A stretch of DNA of 64,000 nt from Mesorhizobium sp. SOD10 (GTDB taxonomy: Bacteria > Pseudomonadota > Alphaproteobacteria > Rhizobiales > Rhizobiaceae). The stretch covers positions 62,001-126,000 of the forward strand of contig CCNA01000023.1 in NCBI GenBank assembly GCA_000824805.1, written 5' to 3'. The position numbers and the translations under genes are program-made. This document shows positions 1 through 8,279 of the stretch, piece by piece. Below the pieces are notes generated by a model, which did no database searches, had not been told where the DNA came from, and worked only from the letters and a program-made list of their open reading frames with translations. The first letter of the stretch is position 1. The number at the start of each line of letters is the position of its first letter.

Positions 1-40
1 GCGACCCGAAAGCGGCCGCTCGCGTTCCGCTATGCTGTTC

Positions 41-478
<438 letters not shown>

Positions 479-504
479 GCACGCACTCATGACGCGACGG
501 CGGC

Positions 505-535
505 AAAAAGGAAAGGCCCGGCGCAAGCCGGGCCT
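505..535 (-). terminator. Rho-independent terminator of pckA
   Basis: Perfect 9-bp arms AGGCCCGGC (514-522) and GCCGGGCCT (527-535) flank a 4-base loop. Read on the minus strand the stem is followed by a T-rich tract (505-513). It sits 20 bp after the pckA stop codon and just upstream of arfB. Confidence 0.8.
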
Positions 536-554
536 GGAGGGAAAGAGACGCCGA

Positions 555-2165
555 TTATTCCGCCGCTTCCTGCAGGCGCGGCGCCGCGCCGAGAATGGTG
601 GCGTCGACGTGGCGTTCGAACTTCTCGAAATTGGTCGCGAACATGTTGACCAGCTTCGCCGCCTGGCGGTCGTAACCAGCCTTGTCGGCCCAGGTCGAGC
701 GCGGGTCGAGAATGGCGCTGTCGACACCTGGAACGGCGACCGGCACCGTAAAGCCGAAATTGGCGTCGGTGCGGAACTCGGCCGACTTCAACGAACCGTC
801 GAGCGCGGCGCCCAGCAAGGCGCGCGTCACCTTGATCGGCATGCGGCGGCCGGTGCCGTAGGCGCCCCCGGTCCAGCCCGTGTTGACCAGCCAGCAGTCG
901 ACGCCGTGGCTGGCGATGAGCTCGCGCAGCAGATTGCCGTATTCGGACGGATGGCGCGGCATGAACGGGGCGCCGAAGCAGGTCGAGAAGGTCGCCTCCG
1001 GCTCGGTGACGCCCTTTTCCGTGCCGGCGACCTTGGCGGTATAGCCCGACAGGAAATGGTACATTGCCTGCGCCGGCGTCAGCCTTGCGATCGGCGGCAT
1101 GACGCCGAAGGCGTCGGCGGTCAGCATGATGATGTTCTTCGGATGGCCGGCGCGGCCGGTCTTCGAGGCGTTGGGGATGAAGTCCAGCGGGTAGGCGCAG
1201 CGCGTGTTCTCGGTGAGGCTGCCATCGTTGAAATCCGGAACGCGGCCAGCGTCGAGCACGACGTTTTCCAGCACCGTACCGAAGCGCTGCGTGGTGGCGA
1301 AGATCTCCGGTTCGGCCTCGGCCGACAGCCTGATCGTCTTGGCGTAGCAGCCGCCCTCGAAATTGAAGATGCCGAGCGGGCCCCAGCCGTGCTCGTCGTC
1401 GCCGATCAGCGTGCGCGACGGATCCGCCGACAGCGTCGTCTTGCCGGTGCCGGACAGGCCGAAGAAAACCGCCGCGTCGCCGTCCGGCCCCTCATTGGCC
1501 GAGCAATGCATCGGCATCACGCCCTTCGCCGGCAGCAGGTAGTTCAGCATGGTGAAGACCGACTTCTTCATCTCGCCGGCATAGGAGGTGCCGCCGATCA
1601 GCACGATCTGGCGGGTGAGATCGACCGCGATCACCGTTTCCGTGCGGGTGCCGTGACGCGCCGGATCGGCGCGGAAGGAGGGCAGGTCGATGATCGTCAT
1701 CTGCGGCACGAAACGCTCGAGCTCCGCTTCTTCGGGACGGATCAGGAGATTGCGGATGAACAGCGAATGCCAGGCGAATTCGGTGACGACCCGGGTCGGC
1801 AGCTTGAGGTCGGCGTCGGCGCCGCCGACCAGGTCCTGGACGTAGAGGTCCTTGTCGGCTGCATGGGCCTTGAAATCGGTAAACAGCGTTTCGAACTCAC
1901 CTGGCGATATTGCCTTGTTGTTGTCCCACCAGACATGCGGGCCAGTCGCCTCGTCGCGCACCACGAACTTGTCCTTCGGCGAGCGGCCAGTGTGCTGGCC
2001 GGTCTCTGCGACCAGCGCGCCTTGCGCGGTCAACCTCGCTTCGCCGCGCCGGATCGCTTCCTCATAGAGTGCCGCCGCGCCGAAATTGTAGCGCACCATG
2101 CCCGTGGTCTTCAGGCCGATCGCGTCGATGGCGCAGTCGGGGTTGCGTTTGCCGGCTTCCGACAT
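555..2165 (-). CDS. pckA: Phosphoenolpyruvate carboxykinase (ATP)
   Basis: A 536-residue ATP-type PEP carboxykinase, converting oxaloacetate plus ATP to PEP, CO2 and ADP in gluconeogenesis from C4-dicarboxylates. The kinase-1a P-loop GLSGTGKT is at residues 236-243, followed by LSADPSRTLIGDDEHGWG carrying the metal-binding Asp residues; the upstream GGTSYAGEMKKSVF segment is the family signature. The ATG at 2165 has a strong ribosome site (AGAGAGGA) and the usual rhizobial N-terminus. It is divergent from chvI; the same arrangement is known in Sinorhizobium and Agrobacterium, where ChvG/ChvI and pckA are neighbours. Confidence 0.97.
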   Translation of the reverse strand: MSEAGKRNPDCAIDAIGLKTTGMVRYNFGAAALYEEAIRRGEARLTAQGALVAETGQHTGRSPKDKFVVRDEATGPHVWWDNNKAISPGEFETLFTDFKAHAADKDLYVQDLVGGADADLKLPTRVVTEFAWHSLFIRNLLIRPEEAELERFVPQMTIIDLPSFRADPARHGTRTETVIAVDLTRQIVLIGGTSYAGEMKKSVFTMLNYLLPAKGVMPMHCSANEGPDGDAAVFFGLSGTGKTTLSADPSRTLIGDDEHGWGPLGIFNFEGGCYAKTIRLSAEAEPEIFATTQRFGTVLENVVLDAGRVPDFNDGSLTENTRCAYPLDFIPNASKTGRAGHPKNIIMLTADAFGVMPPIARLTPAQAMYHFLSGYTAKVAGTEKGVTEPEATFSTCFGAPFMPRHPSEYGNLLRELIASHGVDCWLVNTGWTGGAYGTGRRMPIKVTRALLGAALDGSLKSAEFRTDANFGFTVPVAVPGVDSAILDPRSTWADKAGYDRQAAKLVNMFATNFEKFERHVDATILGAAPRLQEAAE

Positions 2166-2503
2166 CAAATTTCCTCTCTGGATTGGCCGCATGTGACGGG
2201 AGGTTCCCGAAGCCCGCACAGGGGCTGACAAGTTCAGAACCAGAAAAGCCGAATGATATCAAATCATTAATCGATTTAAAAAATTTGAAAGTTGTTTAAA
2301 TCGTTTATATGTGCAAAAACCACGGAGGTTGCCCAAAGGATTGGCAGGCTTGGTTCGTCCAATCCCAATACGGGTGCGATCGTGTGTAGCGGCAGGCCGC
2401 CCGTGACTTCGGACAGGGCCCGTGCCACATTTTGTACCCAATTTGTCCTGCAAAAGCCCCTTCTCGACGACAGAAGGGACAGCTCATGAGGGAGCCGCTT
2501 GAA
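2166..2503. promoter_or_regulatory. Divergent pckA/chvI control region
   Basis: A 338-bp gene-free stretch between two divergent genes. Positions about 2255-2315 are strikingly AT-rich for this genome and contain AAATC...GATTT inverted arms (2262-2278), a plausible regulator or polymerase site. I could not assign exact -35/-10 elements. The ChvI ribosome site GAGGGAG lies at the right edge (2488-2494). Confidence 0.4.
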
Positions 2504-3205
2504 ATGGCAACAATCGCGCTTGTCGACGACGACCGCAACATTCTGACCTCGGTGTCGATCGCGCTCGAATCCGAGGGGTATCGGGTCGAAACCTACACCG
2601 ATGGCGCGTCGGCGCTGGAAGGCCTGGCGGCGCGGCCGCCGAACCTCGCCATCCTCGACATCAAGATGCCGCGCATGGACGGCATGGAGCTGTTGCGCCG
2701 GATGCGGCAGAAATCGGACCTGCCGGTGATCTTCCTGACGTCGAAGGACGACGAGATCGACGAATTGTTCGGCCTCAAGATGGGCGCCGACGACTTCATC
2801 CGTAAACCGTTCTCGCAGCGCCTGCTTGTCGAGCGGGTGCGCGCGGTGCTGCGCCGCACCAGCGCCCGCGAGGCGGCGGCCAAGGCGCCCAGCCAGCAGG
2901 CCCGCTCGCTCGAACGCGGCCAGTTGGTGATGGACCAGGAGCGGCACACCTGCACCTGGAAGGGCGAGCCGGTAACGCTGACGGTGACCGAGTTCCTCAT
3001 CCTGCATTCGCTGGCGCAGCGCCCCGGCGTGGTAAAAAGCCGTGATGCGCTGATGGATTCGGCCTATGATGAGCAGGTCTATGTCGACGACCGCACCATC
3101 GACAGCCACATCAAGCGGCTGCGCAAGAAGTTCAAGGCCGTCGACGACGACTTCGAGATGATCGAAACCCTTTACGGAGTCGGATACCGATTCCGAGAGG
3201 CATAA
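2504..3205 (+). CDS. chvI: Response regulator ChvI (OmpR family)
   Basis: A 233-residue OmpR/PhoB-type regulator: receiver domain at residues 1-120 with acidic pocket DDD (residues 7-9), phospho-acceptor Asp52 in LDIKMPRMDG and Lys at the KPF motif, then a winged-helix DNA-binding domain ending VGYRFREA. The ATG at 2504 is preferred because it starts MATIALVDDDRN like characterised ChvI proteins and puts the phosphorylated Asp at position 52, the published numbering; GAGGGAG lies 9 bases upstream. An ATG at 2486 would add six residues. With ChvG it controls envelope, exopolysaccharide, acid and symbiosis responses. Confidence 0.95.
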   Translation: MATIALVDDDRNILTSVSIALESEGYRVETYTDGASALEGLAARPPNLAILDIKMPRMDGMELLRRMRQKSDLPVIFLTSKDDEIDELFGLKMGADDFIRKPFSQRLLVERVRAVLRRTSAREAAAKAPSQQARSLERGQLVMDQERHTCTWKGEPVTLTVTEFLILHSLAQRPGVVKSRDALMDSAYDEQVYVDDRTIDSHIKRLRKKFKAVDDDFEMIETLYGVGYRFREA

Positions 3206-3208
3206 ATG

Positions 3209-3335
3209 GGCAGTAGTGAGTAGGCAGTAGGGAATAGTCGGCAGTCAGTTTTGAATGGTGCGAGCGGCCACTCATGCATAGCCACGATCAGCCAGCCATT
3301 TCTCAATTCCCTACTGCCTACTGCCTACTCACTAA
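3209..3335. repeat. Inverted hairpin repeat in chvI-chvG intergenic region
   Basis: Left arm 3213-3234 (TAGTGAGTAGGCAGTAGGG core) and right arm 3306-3334 are reverse complements; the right arm carries an extra CTACTGC unit, so each arm is itself built of 7-8 base tandem units (AGTAGGC). About 70 bp separate them. It could form a long hairpin between chvI and chvG transcripts. It resembles small dispersed intergenic repeats of rhizobia; only one copy is in the window. Confidence 0.7.
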
Positions 3336-3356
3336 TTAAGCAGGGCCTGCTATTCG

Positions 3357-5141
3357 ATGGCAGTGGACGTAGAGCGAGGCAGACGGGCGGGCGCGGCGAA
3401 GCGTCCGCCGCGGATCGTGCCCGCCTTCGTATCGAAACTCACGGTGCCGATGCGCCGGTTTCTCGGCCACCACATCTTCTCCAGCCTGACGCGGCGCATC
3501 CTGTTCCTCAACATGGCCGGCCTCGCCGTGCTGGTCACCGGCATCCTCTATCTCAACACCTTCCGCGACGGGCTGATCGACGCGCGCGTCGAAAGTTTGA
3601 TGACGCAGGGCGAGATCATCGCCGGCGCGATCGCGGCCTCGGCGACCGTCGAGACCGACTCGATCAGCATCGACCCGGAAAAGCTACTGGAGCTGCAGGC
3701 CGGCGAGAGCCTTGGACCGGGTTCCGACCAGCTCGACAATCTCGATTTCCCGATCAATCCGGAACGCGTCGCGCCGGTGCTCAGGCGCCTTATCTCGCCG
3801 ACCCGCACCCGCGCCCGCATTTATGACCGCGACGCCAACCTGCTGCTCGATTCGCGCCATCTCTATTCCCGCGGCCAGATCCTGCGCTACGACCTGCCTC
3901 CGGTCGAGGACGAGCAGCCGGACCTTCTGGAACGGGTCGAGAAATTCATCTTCGACTTCTTCCGCAACAAGGACCTGCCGGTCTATCACGAGCAGCCCGG
4001 CGGCAATGGCGCGGCCTTCCCGGAAGTGGTCAAGGCGCTGACCGGCAGCCCCTCGACCATCGTGCGGGTCAGCGAGCAGGGCGAGCAGATCGTCTCCGTC
4101 GCGGTGCCGATCCAGCGTTTCCGTGCCGTGCTCGGCGTGCTGATGCTGTCCACCGAAGGCGGCGATATCGACAAGATCGTCGCGGCCGAGCGCAAGGCGA
4201 TCCTGCGCGTATTCGGGGTGGCGGCTCTCGTCACCGCGATCCTGTCCTTGCTTCTGGCGTCCACCATCGCCAACCCGCTGCGCCGGCTTTCCGCCGCCGC
4301 CGTCAGGGTGCGGCGTGGCGTCAAGAGCCGCGAGGAAATCCCCGATTTTTCCGACCGTCAGGACGAGATCGGCAATTTGTCCATTGCCGTGCGCGACATG
4401 ACGAATGCGCTGTACGCGAGGATCGAGGCGATCGAAAGCTTCGCCGCCGACGTCTCGCACGAGCTCAAGAACCCGCTGACCTCGCTGCGCAGCGCGGTCG
4501 AGACGCTGCCCTTGGCGAAAAACGACACGTCTCGCGCGCGTCTGATGGAGATCATCCAGCACGATGTGAAGCGGCTCGACCGGCTGATCACCGACATCTC
4601 CGACGCCTCCCGCCTCGACGCCGAGTTGGCGCGCGAGGACGCCGCCACCGTCGATTTGAAGAAGTTCATCACCGACCTCGTCGCCGTGTCGCGCGAGACC
4701 ACGCGCAACAAGAAGGCAGTCGAGATCGAGTTCAAGGTGGCAAAGCTGCCGCCCGGCGCCAAAGGCTTCTTCGTTGTCGGCCATGACCTCAGAATAGGCC
4801 AAGTCATCACCAACCTGATCGAGAACGCGCGCTCCTTCGTGCCCGATGAGCATGGGCATATCGCGATCTCACTGGCTCGCGCCGGCAAGTTCAACATCGT
4901 CACCGTCGACGATAACGGCCCGGGCATCCGGGTGGAGAACATCGACCGCATCTTCGAACGCTTCTACACCGACCGGCCGGCCGGCGAGGCATTCGGCCAG
5001 AACTCCGGCCTCGGCCTGTCGATCAGCCGCCAGATCGTCGAGGCGCATGGCGGCACCCTGACGGCCGAGAACATCCCCGGCACCAAGCCCGGCGAGATCA
5101 AGGGCGCGCGCTTCGTGGTGACGCTGCCCGCGGAAGGCTGA
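3357..5141 (+). CDS. chvG: Sensor histidine kinase ChvG (ExoS)
   Basis: A 594-residue membrane sensor kinase, matching the usual 590-600 length. First membrane helix at about residues 46-65 (ILFLNMAGLAVLVTGILYL), periplasmic sensor to about 280, second helix around 285-305, HAMP, then HisKA with His368 in FAADVSHELKNPL and an HATPase domain with N-box NLIENA, G1 DDNGPGI and G2 NSGLGLSIS. It phosphorylates ChvI. The start at 3357 has only a weak ribosome site; ATG codons further in would remove the basic N-terminal tail. The repeat hairpin separates it from chvI. Confidence 0.95.
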   Translation: MAVDVERGRRAGAAKRPPRIVPAFVSKLTVPMRRFLGHHIFSSLTRRILFLNMAGLAVLVTGILYLNTFRDGLIDARVESLMTQGEIIAGAIAASATVETDSISIDPEKLLELQAGESLGPGSDQLDNLDFPINPERVAPVLRRLISPTRTRARIYDRDANLLLDSRHLYSRGQILRYDLPPVEDEQPDLLERVEKFIFDFFRNKDLPVYHEQPGGNGAAFPEVVKALTGSPSTIVRVSEQGEQIVSVAVPIQRFRAVLGVLMLSTEGGDIDKIVAAERKAILRVFGVAALVTAILSLLLASTIANPLRRLSAAAVRVRRGVKSREEIPDFSDRQDEIGNLSIAVRDMTNALYARIEAIESFAADVSHELKNPLTSLRSAVETLPLAKNDTSRARLMEIIQHDVKRLDRLITDISDASRLDAELAREDAATVDLKKFITDLVAVSRETTRNKKAVEIEFKVAKLPPGAKGFFVVGHDLRIGQVITNLIENARSFVPDEHGHIAISLARAGKFNIVTVDDNGPGIRVENIDRIFERFYTDRPAGEAFGQNSGLGLSISRQIVEAHGGTLTAENIPGTKPGEIKGARFVVTLPAEG

Positions 5142-5155
5142 CCGCCGAACCGAAT

Positions 5156-5617
5156 ATGCCGGACACCGCCACGAAGCCTCGCAACGTGCATGGGACGGCC
5201 CTCCTGATCGGCGAGCAGGGCGTGCTGGTCACCGGGCCGTCCGGCTCCGGCAAGACGACGCTGGCGCTGACGCTTATCGATCATTGCCGCACCCGCGGCC
5301 TGTTTTCCCGGCTGGTCGGCGACGACCAGTTGTTTGCGACTGCCCACGGCGGCCGGCTGGTGTGCCGCGCGCCGGCAAGCATCGCCGGACTCTGCGAGGT
5401 GCACGGCATCGGGCCGCGGCCGCTGGCCTTCGAGCCGGCCGCCGTGATCGATCTGGTGGTTCGGCTTGTCGAACCGCCCGCATTGGCGCGCCTGCAGGAC
5501 GAGAGCGCCGAGACGATCGCCGGATGCAGACTGCCCCGCATCGACGTCGCCCGGCAGAATGTCACCGCCGCGCTGCCCATGCTGATGGCGCGGCTGTCGA
5601 TCCAGCCTTTTTCATGA
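5156..5617 (+). CDS. hprK: HPr kinase/phosphorylase, short alphaproteobacterial form
   Basis: A 153-residue protein holding only the catalytic C-terminal half of HprK. Walker A GPSGSGKT is at residues 27-34 and the downstream segment LVGDDQLFA matches the catalytic loop. The N-terminal domain of Gram-positive HprK is absent, as is usual in alphaproteobacteria. It would phosphorylate or dephosphorylate a Ser on HPr, linking the PTS branch to carbon or envelope signalling. It starts 14 bp after chvG, so it is probably in the same transcript; the HPr target is encoded at 6181. Confidence 0.9.
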   Translation: MPDTATKPRNVHGTALLIGEQGVLVTGPSGSGKTTLALTLIDHCRTRGLFSRLVGDDQLFATAHGGRLVCRAPASIAGLCEVHGIGPRPLAFEPAAVIDLVVRLVEPPALARLQDESAETIAGCRLPRIDVARQNVTAALPMLMARLSIQPFS

Positions 5618-5678
5618 TCCGCCCCAGGGTTTTTTGCTGCGATGCGTCAAAATGGTCTGGGCCGCCGCAATTTTGGGC

Positions 5679-5707
5679 TTGTCAACCGGCCGTGCGTCGA
5701 CAAGATA
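5679..5707 (+). promoter_or_regulatory. Possible sigma-70 promoter for the EIIA-HPr pair
   Basis: TTGTCA at 5679-5684 and AAGATA at 5702-5707 are separated by 17 bases, about 75 bp before the EIIA gene. The -10 match is imperfect. The 165-bp gap after hprK suggests a separate start site, but read-through from chvG-hprK cannot be excluded. Confidence 0.3.
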
Positions 5708-5782
5708 GCGCTCCCGCCGCCTGGAATGGCCGGCGAACATAAGATACGCCTGTGAAGCGGCGATGACGGGAGCCACCAGAGA

Positions 5783-6184
5783 ATGATCGGACTCGTGCTC
5801 GTGACGCACGGTCAACTCGCCACCGAGTTCCGGCATGCCGTGGAGCATGTCGTCGGGCCGCAGGACAATTTCGAAACCGTGGCGATCGGCGCCGACGACG
5901 ACATGGAGCAGCGCCGGGCCGACATCGTCGACGCGGTGGCGCGCGTCGACACCGGCGCCGGCGTCATCGTGCTCACCGACATGTTCGGCGGCACACCATC
6001 CAACCTCGCCATCTCGGTGATGGAATCCGGCCGCATCGAGGTCATCGCCGGCATGAACCTGCCGATGCTGATCAAGCTCTCCTCGATCCGCAAAGGCGAC
6101 AACATGGCCGCCGCGCTCGACGAAGCGCAGGCGGCGGGCCGCAAATACATCAACGTCGCCAGCCAGCTCCTGAGCAGCAAATGA
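5783..6184 (+). CDS. PTS EIIA component, mannose family (EIIA-Man-like)
   Basis: A 133-residue EIIA-Man fold protein. The phosphorylated His is His9 in LVTHG, and the LTDMFGGTPSN signature lies near residues 65-75. No IIB, IIC or IID sugar-transport genes are nearby, so this is a regulatory rather than a sugar-uptake PTS branch, as known for alphaproteobacteria with PtsI-Ntr/HPr/EIIA cascades. Its stop overlaps the HPr start (ATGA), indicating translational coupling. Confidence 0.9.
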   Translation: MIGLVLVTHGQLATEFRHAVEHVVGPQDNFETVAIGADDDMEQRRADIVDAVARVDTGAGVIVLTDMFGGTPSNLAISVMESGRIEVIAGMNLPMLIKLSSIRKGDNMAAALDEAQAAGRKYINVASQLLSSK

Positions 6185-6477
6185 ACGCATCGGCGCCGCA
6201 GACGGACGAGGTTGTGCGGGAGTTCCCGATCATCAATCAGCGCGGCCTGCATGCGCGTGCTTCGGCCAAGTTCGTCCAGGTCGCCAGCGGCTTCGACGCC
6301 ACCATCCATGTCGAGAAGGACGGCGTGAAGGTCGGCGGCACCTCGATCATGGGCCTGATGATGCTGGCGGCGAGCCCGGGCTATTCGATCCGCGTCATCG
6401 CCAGCGGCCCGGAAGCGGTGCCGGCCATGGACGCGCTGGAGCAGCTGGTCGCCTCGCGTTTCGGCGAGGAAATCTGA
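6181..6477 (+). CDS. ptsH: Phosphocarrier protein HPr (NPr-like)
   Basis: A 98-residue HPr. The active-site His is His24 in NQRGLHARASAKF, and Ser55 in GGTSIMGLMML is the equivalent of the regulatory Ser46 phosphorylated by HprK. The presence of both sites, with HprK encoded 560 bp upstream, supports dual phosphorylation. The gene overlaps the EIIA stop by four bases. It is slightly longer than typical HPr (85-90) owing to a dozen extra N-terminal residues. Confidence 0.93.
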   Translation: MNASAPQTDEVVREFPIINQRGLHARASAKFVQVASGFDATIHVEKDGVKVGGTSIMGLMMLAASPGYSIRVIASGPEAVPAMDALEQLVASRFGEEI

Positions 6478-6490
6478 TCTTTTTGTTTTT

Positions 6491-6540
6491 GGTGCATGTC
6501 GTTGTCCCAAACCGCAACACACTTATGGGCGACATGCACC
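6491..6540. repeat. Palindromic intergenic element with 11-bp perfect arms
   Basis: GGTGCATGTCG (6491-6501) and CGACATGCACC (6530-6540) are perfect reverse complements around a 28-base centre in which TGTCCCA/TGGGCGACA gives further pairing. It follows the HPr stop by 13 bp after a T-rich tract. I recognise this type of GCATGTCG...CGACATGC hairpin as a frequent dispersed element in rhizobial genomes, perhaps RIME-related; that assignment is from memory. It may also terminate or stabilise the EIIA-HPr mRNA. Confidence 0.65.
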
Positions 6541-6561
6541 GCGCCATTAAAGACATGCGCG

Positions 6562-6579
6562 CATAAAGATTTCTTTATG
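6562..6579. promoter_or_regulatory. Palindromic operator upstream of ahcY (SahR/ArsR-type candidate)
   Basis: CATAAAGATTTCTTTATG is an 18-bp palindrome with only the central pair mismatched, 109 bp before the ahcY start. ArsR-family SahR regulators control S-adenosylhomocysteine/methionine genes in proteobacteria through AT-rich ATAAAGAT-like palindromes; that this one is a SahR site is inferred from its location and shape. No sahR gene is in the window. Confidence 0.5.
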
Positions 6580-6688
6580 TCCCATTGTCGTCCGGCGACC
6601 GATCTGCTAGTCAAGCCGGCAATCGCGCCCTGCTCGCGCTTCCCGGCGCCGGCGCGCCTTTGAGAAAAAATCACACCGGAGCACTGCC

Positions 6689-8089
6689 ATGACGGGTAGC
6701 AAGGATTATGTGGTCGCCGATATCTCACTTGCCGGCTGGGGCCGCAAGGAGATCGAGATCGCCGAAACCGAAATGCCGGGCCTGATGGCCTGCCGCGAGG
6801 AGTTCGGCGCCAAGCAGCCGCTGAAGGGCGCGCGCATCACCGGCTCGCTGCATATGACCATCCAGACGGCGGTATTGATCGAAACGCTGAAGGCGCTGGG
6901 CGCCGACATCCGCTGGGCCTCCTGCAACATCTTCTCGACGCAGGACCATGCGGCCGCCGCGATCGCCGAGGCCGGCATCCCGGTCTTCGCCGTCAAGGGC
7001 GAGTCGCTGGAGGATTACTGGAACTACACCGACCGCATCTTCCAGTGGGCCGATGGCGGCACCTCCAACATGATCCTGGACGATGGCGGCGACGCCACCA
7101 TGTACATCCTGCTCGGCGCGCGTGCCGAGGCCGGCGAGGATGTGCTGTCCAATCCCGGCAGCGAAGAGGAAGAGATCCTGTTCGCCCAGATCAAGAAGCG
7201 CCTGAAGGCCTCGCCCGGCTTCTTCACCAAGCAGCGGGACGCGATCCGCGGCGTCACCGAGGAGACCACCACCGGCGTCAACCGCCTCTACCAGCTGCAG
7301 AAGAAGGGCCTGCTGCCCTTCCCGGCGATCAACGTCAACGATTCCGTCACCAAGTCGAAATTCGACAACAAATATGGCTGCAAGGAATCGCTCGTCGACG
7401 GCATCCGCCGCGGCACCGACACGATGATGGCCGGCAAGGTGGCGGTGGTCTGCGGCTATGGCGACGTCGGCAAGGGCTCGTCGGCGTCGCTGCGCGGCGC
7501 CGGCGCCCGCGTCAAGGTCACCGAGGTCGACCCGATCTGCGCGCTGCAGGCGGCGATGGACGGCTATGAGGTGGTGACGCTGGAAGACGCCGCTCCAACC
7601 GCCGACATCGTCATCACCACCACCGGCAACAAGGATGTCGTCACGCTCGACCATATGCGGGCGATGAAGGACATGGTGATCGTCGGCAATATCGGCCACT
7701 TCGACAACGAGATCCAGGTGGCGTCGCTGCGCAATCTGAAATGGACCAACGTCAAGCCGCAGGTCGATCTCATCACCTTCCCAGACGGCAAGCGGATGAT
7801 CCTTCTGTCGGAAGGACGCCTGCTCAACCTCGGCAACGCCACCGGGCATCCGAGCTTCGTCATGTCGGCCTCGTTCACCAATCAGGTGCTGGCGCAGATC
7901 GAGCTCTTCACCAAGCACGGCCAGTACCAGAACCAGGTCTATGTGCTGCCCAAGCACCTCGACGAGAAGGTGGCGCGGCTGCATCTCGACAAGCTCGGCG
8001 CCAAGCTGACCGAGCTGTCCAGCGAGCAGGCCGCCTATATCGGCGTGACGCCGCAGGGCCCGTACAAGCCGGAACACTATCGCTATTAA
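6689..8089 (+). CDS. ahcY: Adenosylhomocysteinase
   Basis: A 466-residue S-adenosylhomocysteine hydrolase, releasing adenosine and homocysteine and so relieving product inhibition of methyltransferases. The substrate-domain motif HMTIQTAVLIETL, the SNIFSTQDHAAAAI-like block (here CNIFSTQDHAAAAIA) and the NAD-binding glycine motif VVCGYGDVGKGSSASL are all present, and it ends in the family's PYKPEHYRY. The ATG at 6689 is preceded by CCGGAGC. It stands alone between a palindrome-rich 211-bp leader and a strong terminator. Confidence 0.98.
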   Translation: MTGSKDYVVADISLAGWGRKEIEIAETEMPGLMACREEFGAKQPLKGARITGSLHMTIQTAVLIETLKALGADIRWASCNIFSTQDHAAAAIAEAGIPVFAVKGESLEDYWNYTDRIFQWADGGTSNMILDDGGDATMYILLGARAEAGEDVLSNPGSEEEEILFAQIKKRLKASPGFFTKQRDAIRGVTEETTTGVNRLYQLQKKGLLPFPAINVNDSVTKSKFDNKYGCKESLVDGIRRGTDTMMAGKVAVVCGYGDVGKGSSASLRGAGARVKVTEVDPICALQAAMDGYEVVTLEDAAPTADIVITTTGNKDVVTLDHMRAMKDMVIVGNIGHFDNEIQVASLRNLKWTNVKPQVDLITFPDGKRMILLSEGRLLNLGNATGHPSFVMSASFTNQVLAQIELFTKHGQYQNQVYVLPKHLDEKVARLHLDKLGAKLTELSSEQAAYIGVTPQGPYKPEHYRY

Positions 8090-8118
8090 CCAAAGCGAAA
8101 TTATCTACCAGATATTGA

Positions 8119-8153
8119 AGCCGGGTGGTTGACTTTCCGCCCGGCTTTATTTT
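8119..8153 (+). terminator. Rho-independent terminator of ahcY
   Basis: AGCCGGGTGG (8119-8128) pairs with CCGCCCGGCT (8137-8146) across an 8-base loop, one mismatch, followed by TTATTTTTTG. It lies 30 bp after the ahcY stop. Confidence 0.8.
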
Positions 8154-8279
8154 TTGCGCCAATGATTCTTCACGCCGATTCCGGCAGGCGTTATTGTTGT
8201 GATTCGCGGTCCGGGGACATTTTGGGCCGGGGACGCATTCAGGGCGGTCTTGCATTCAAGCGGCGAAGAGGACCAAGAC

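Noticed and set aside
6478..6688. A SAM or SAH riboswitch before ahcY
   Set aside because: The leader is rich in palindromes, but I could not find a convincing riboswitch core; the palindromes are better read as a repeat element and an operator.
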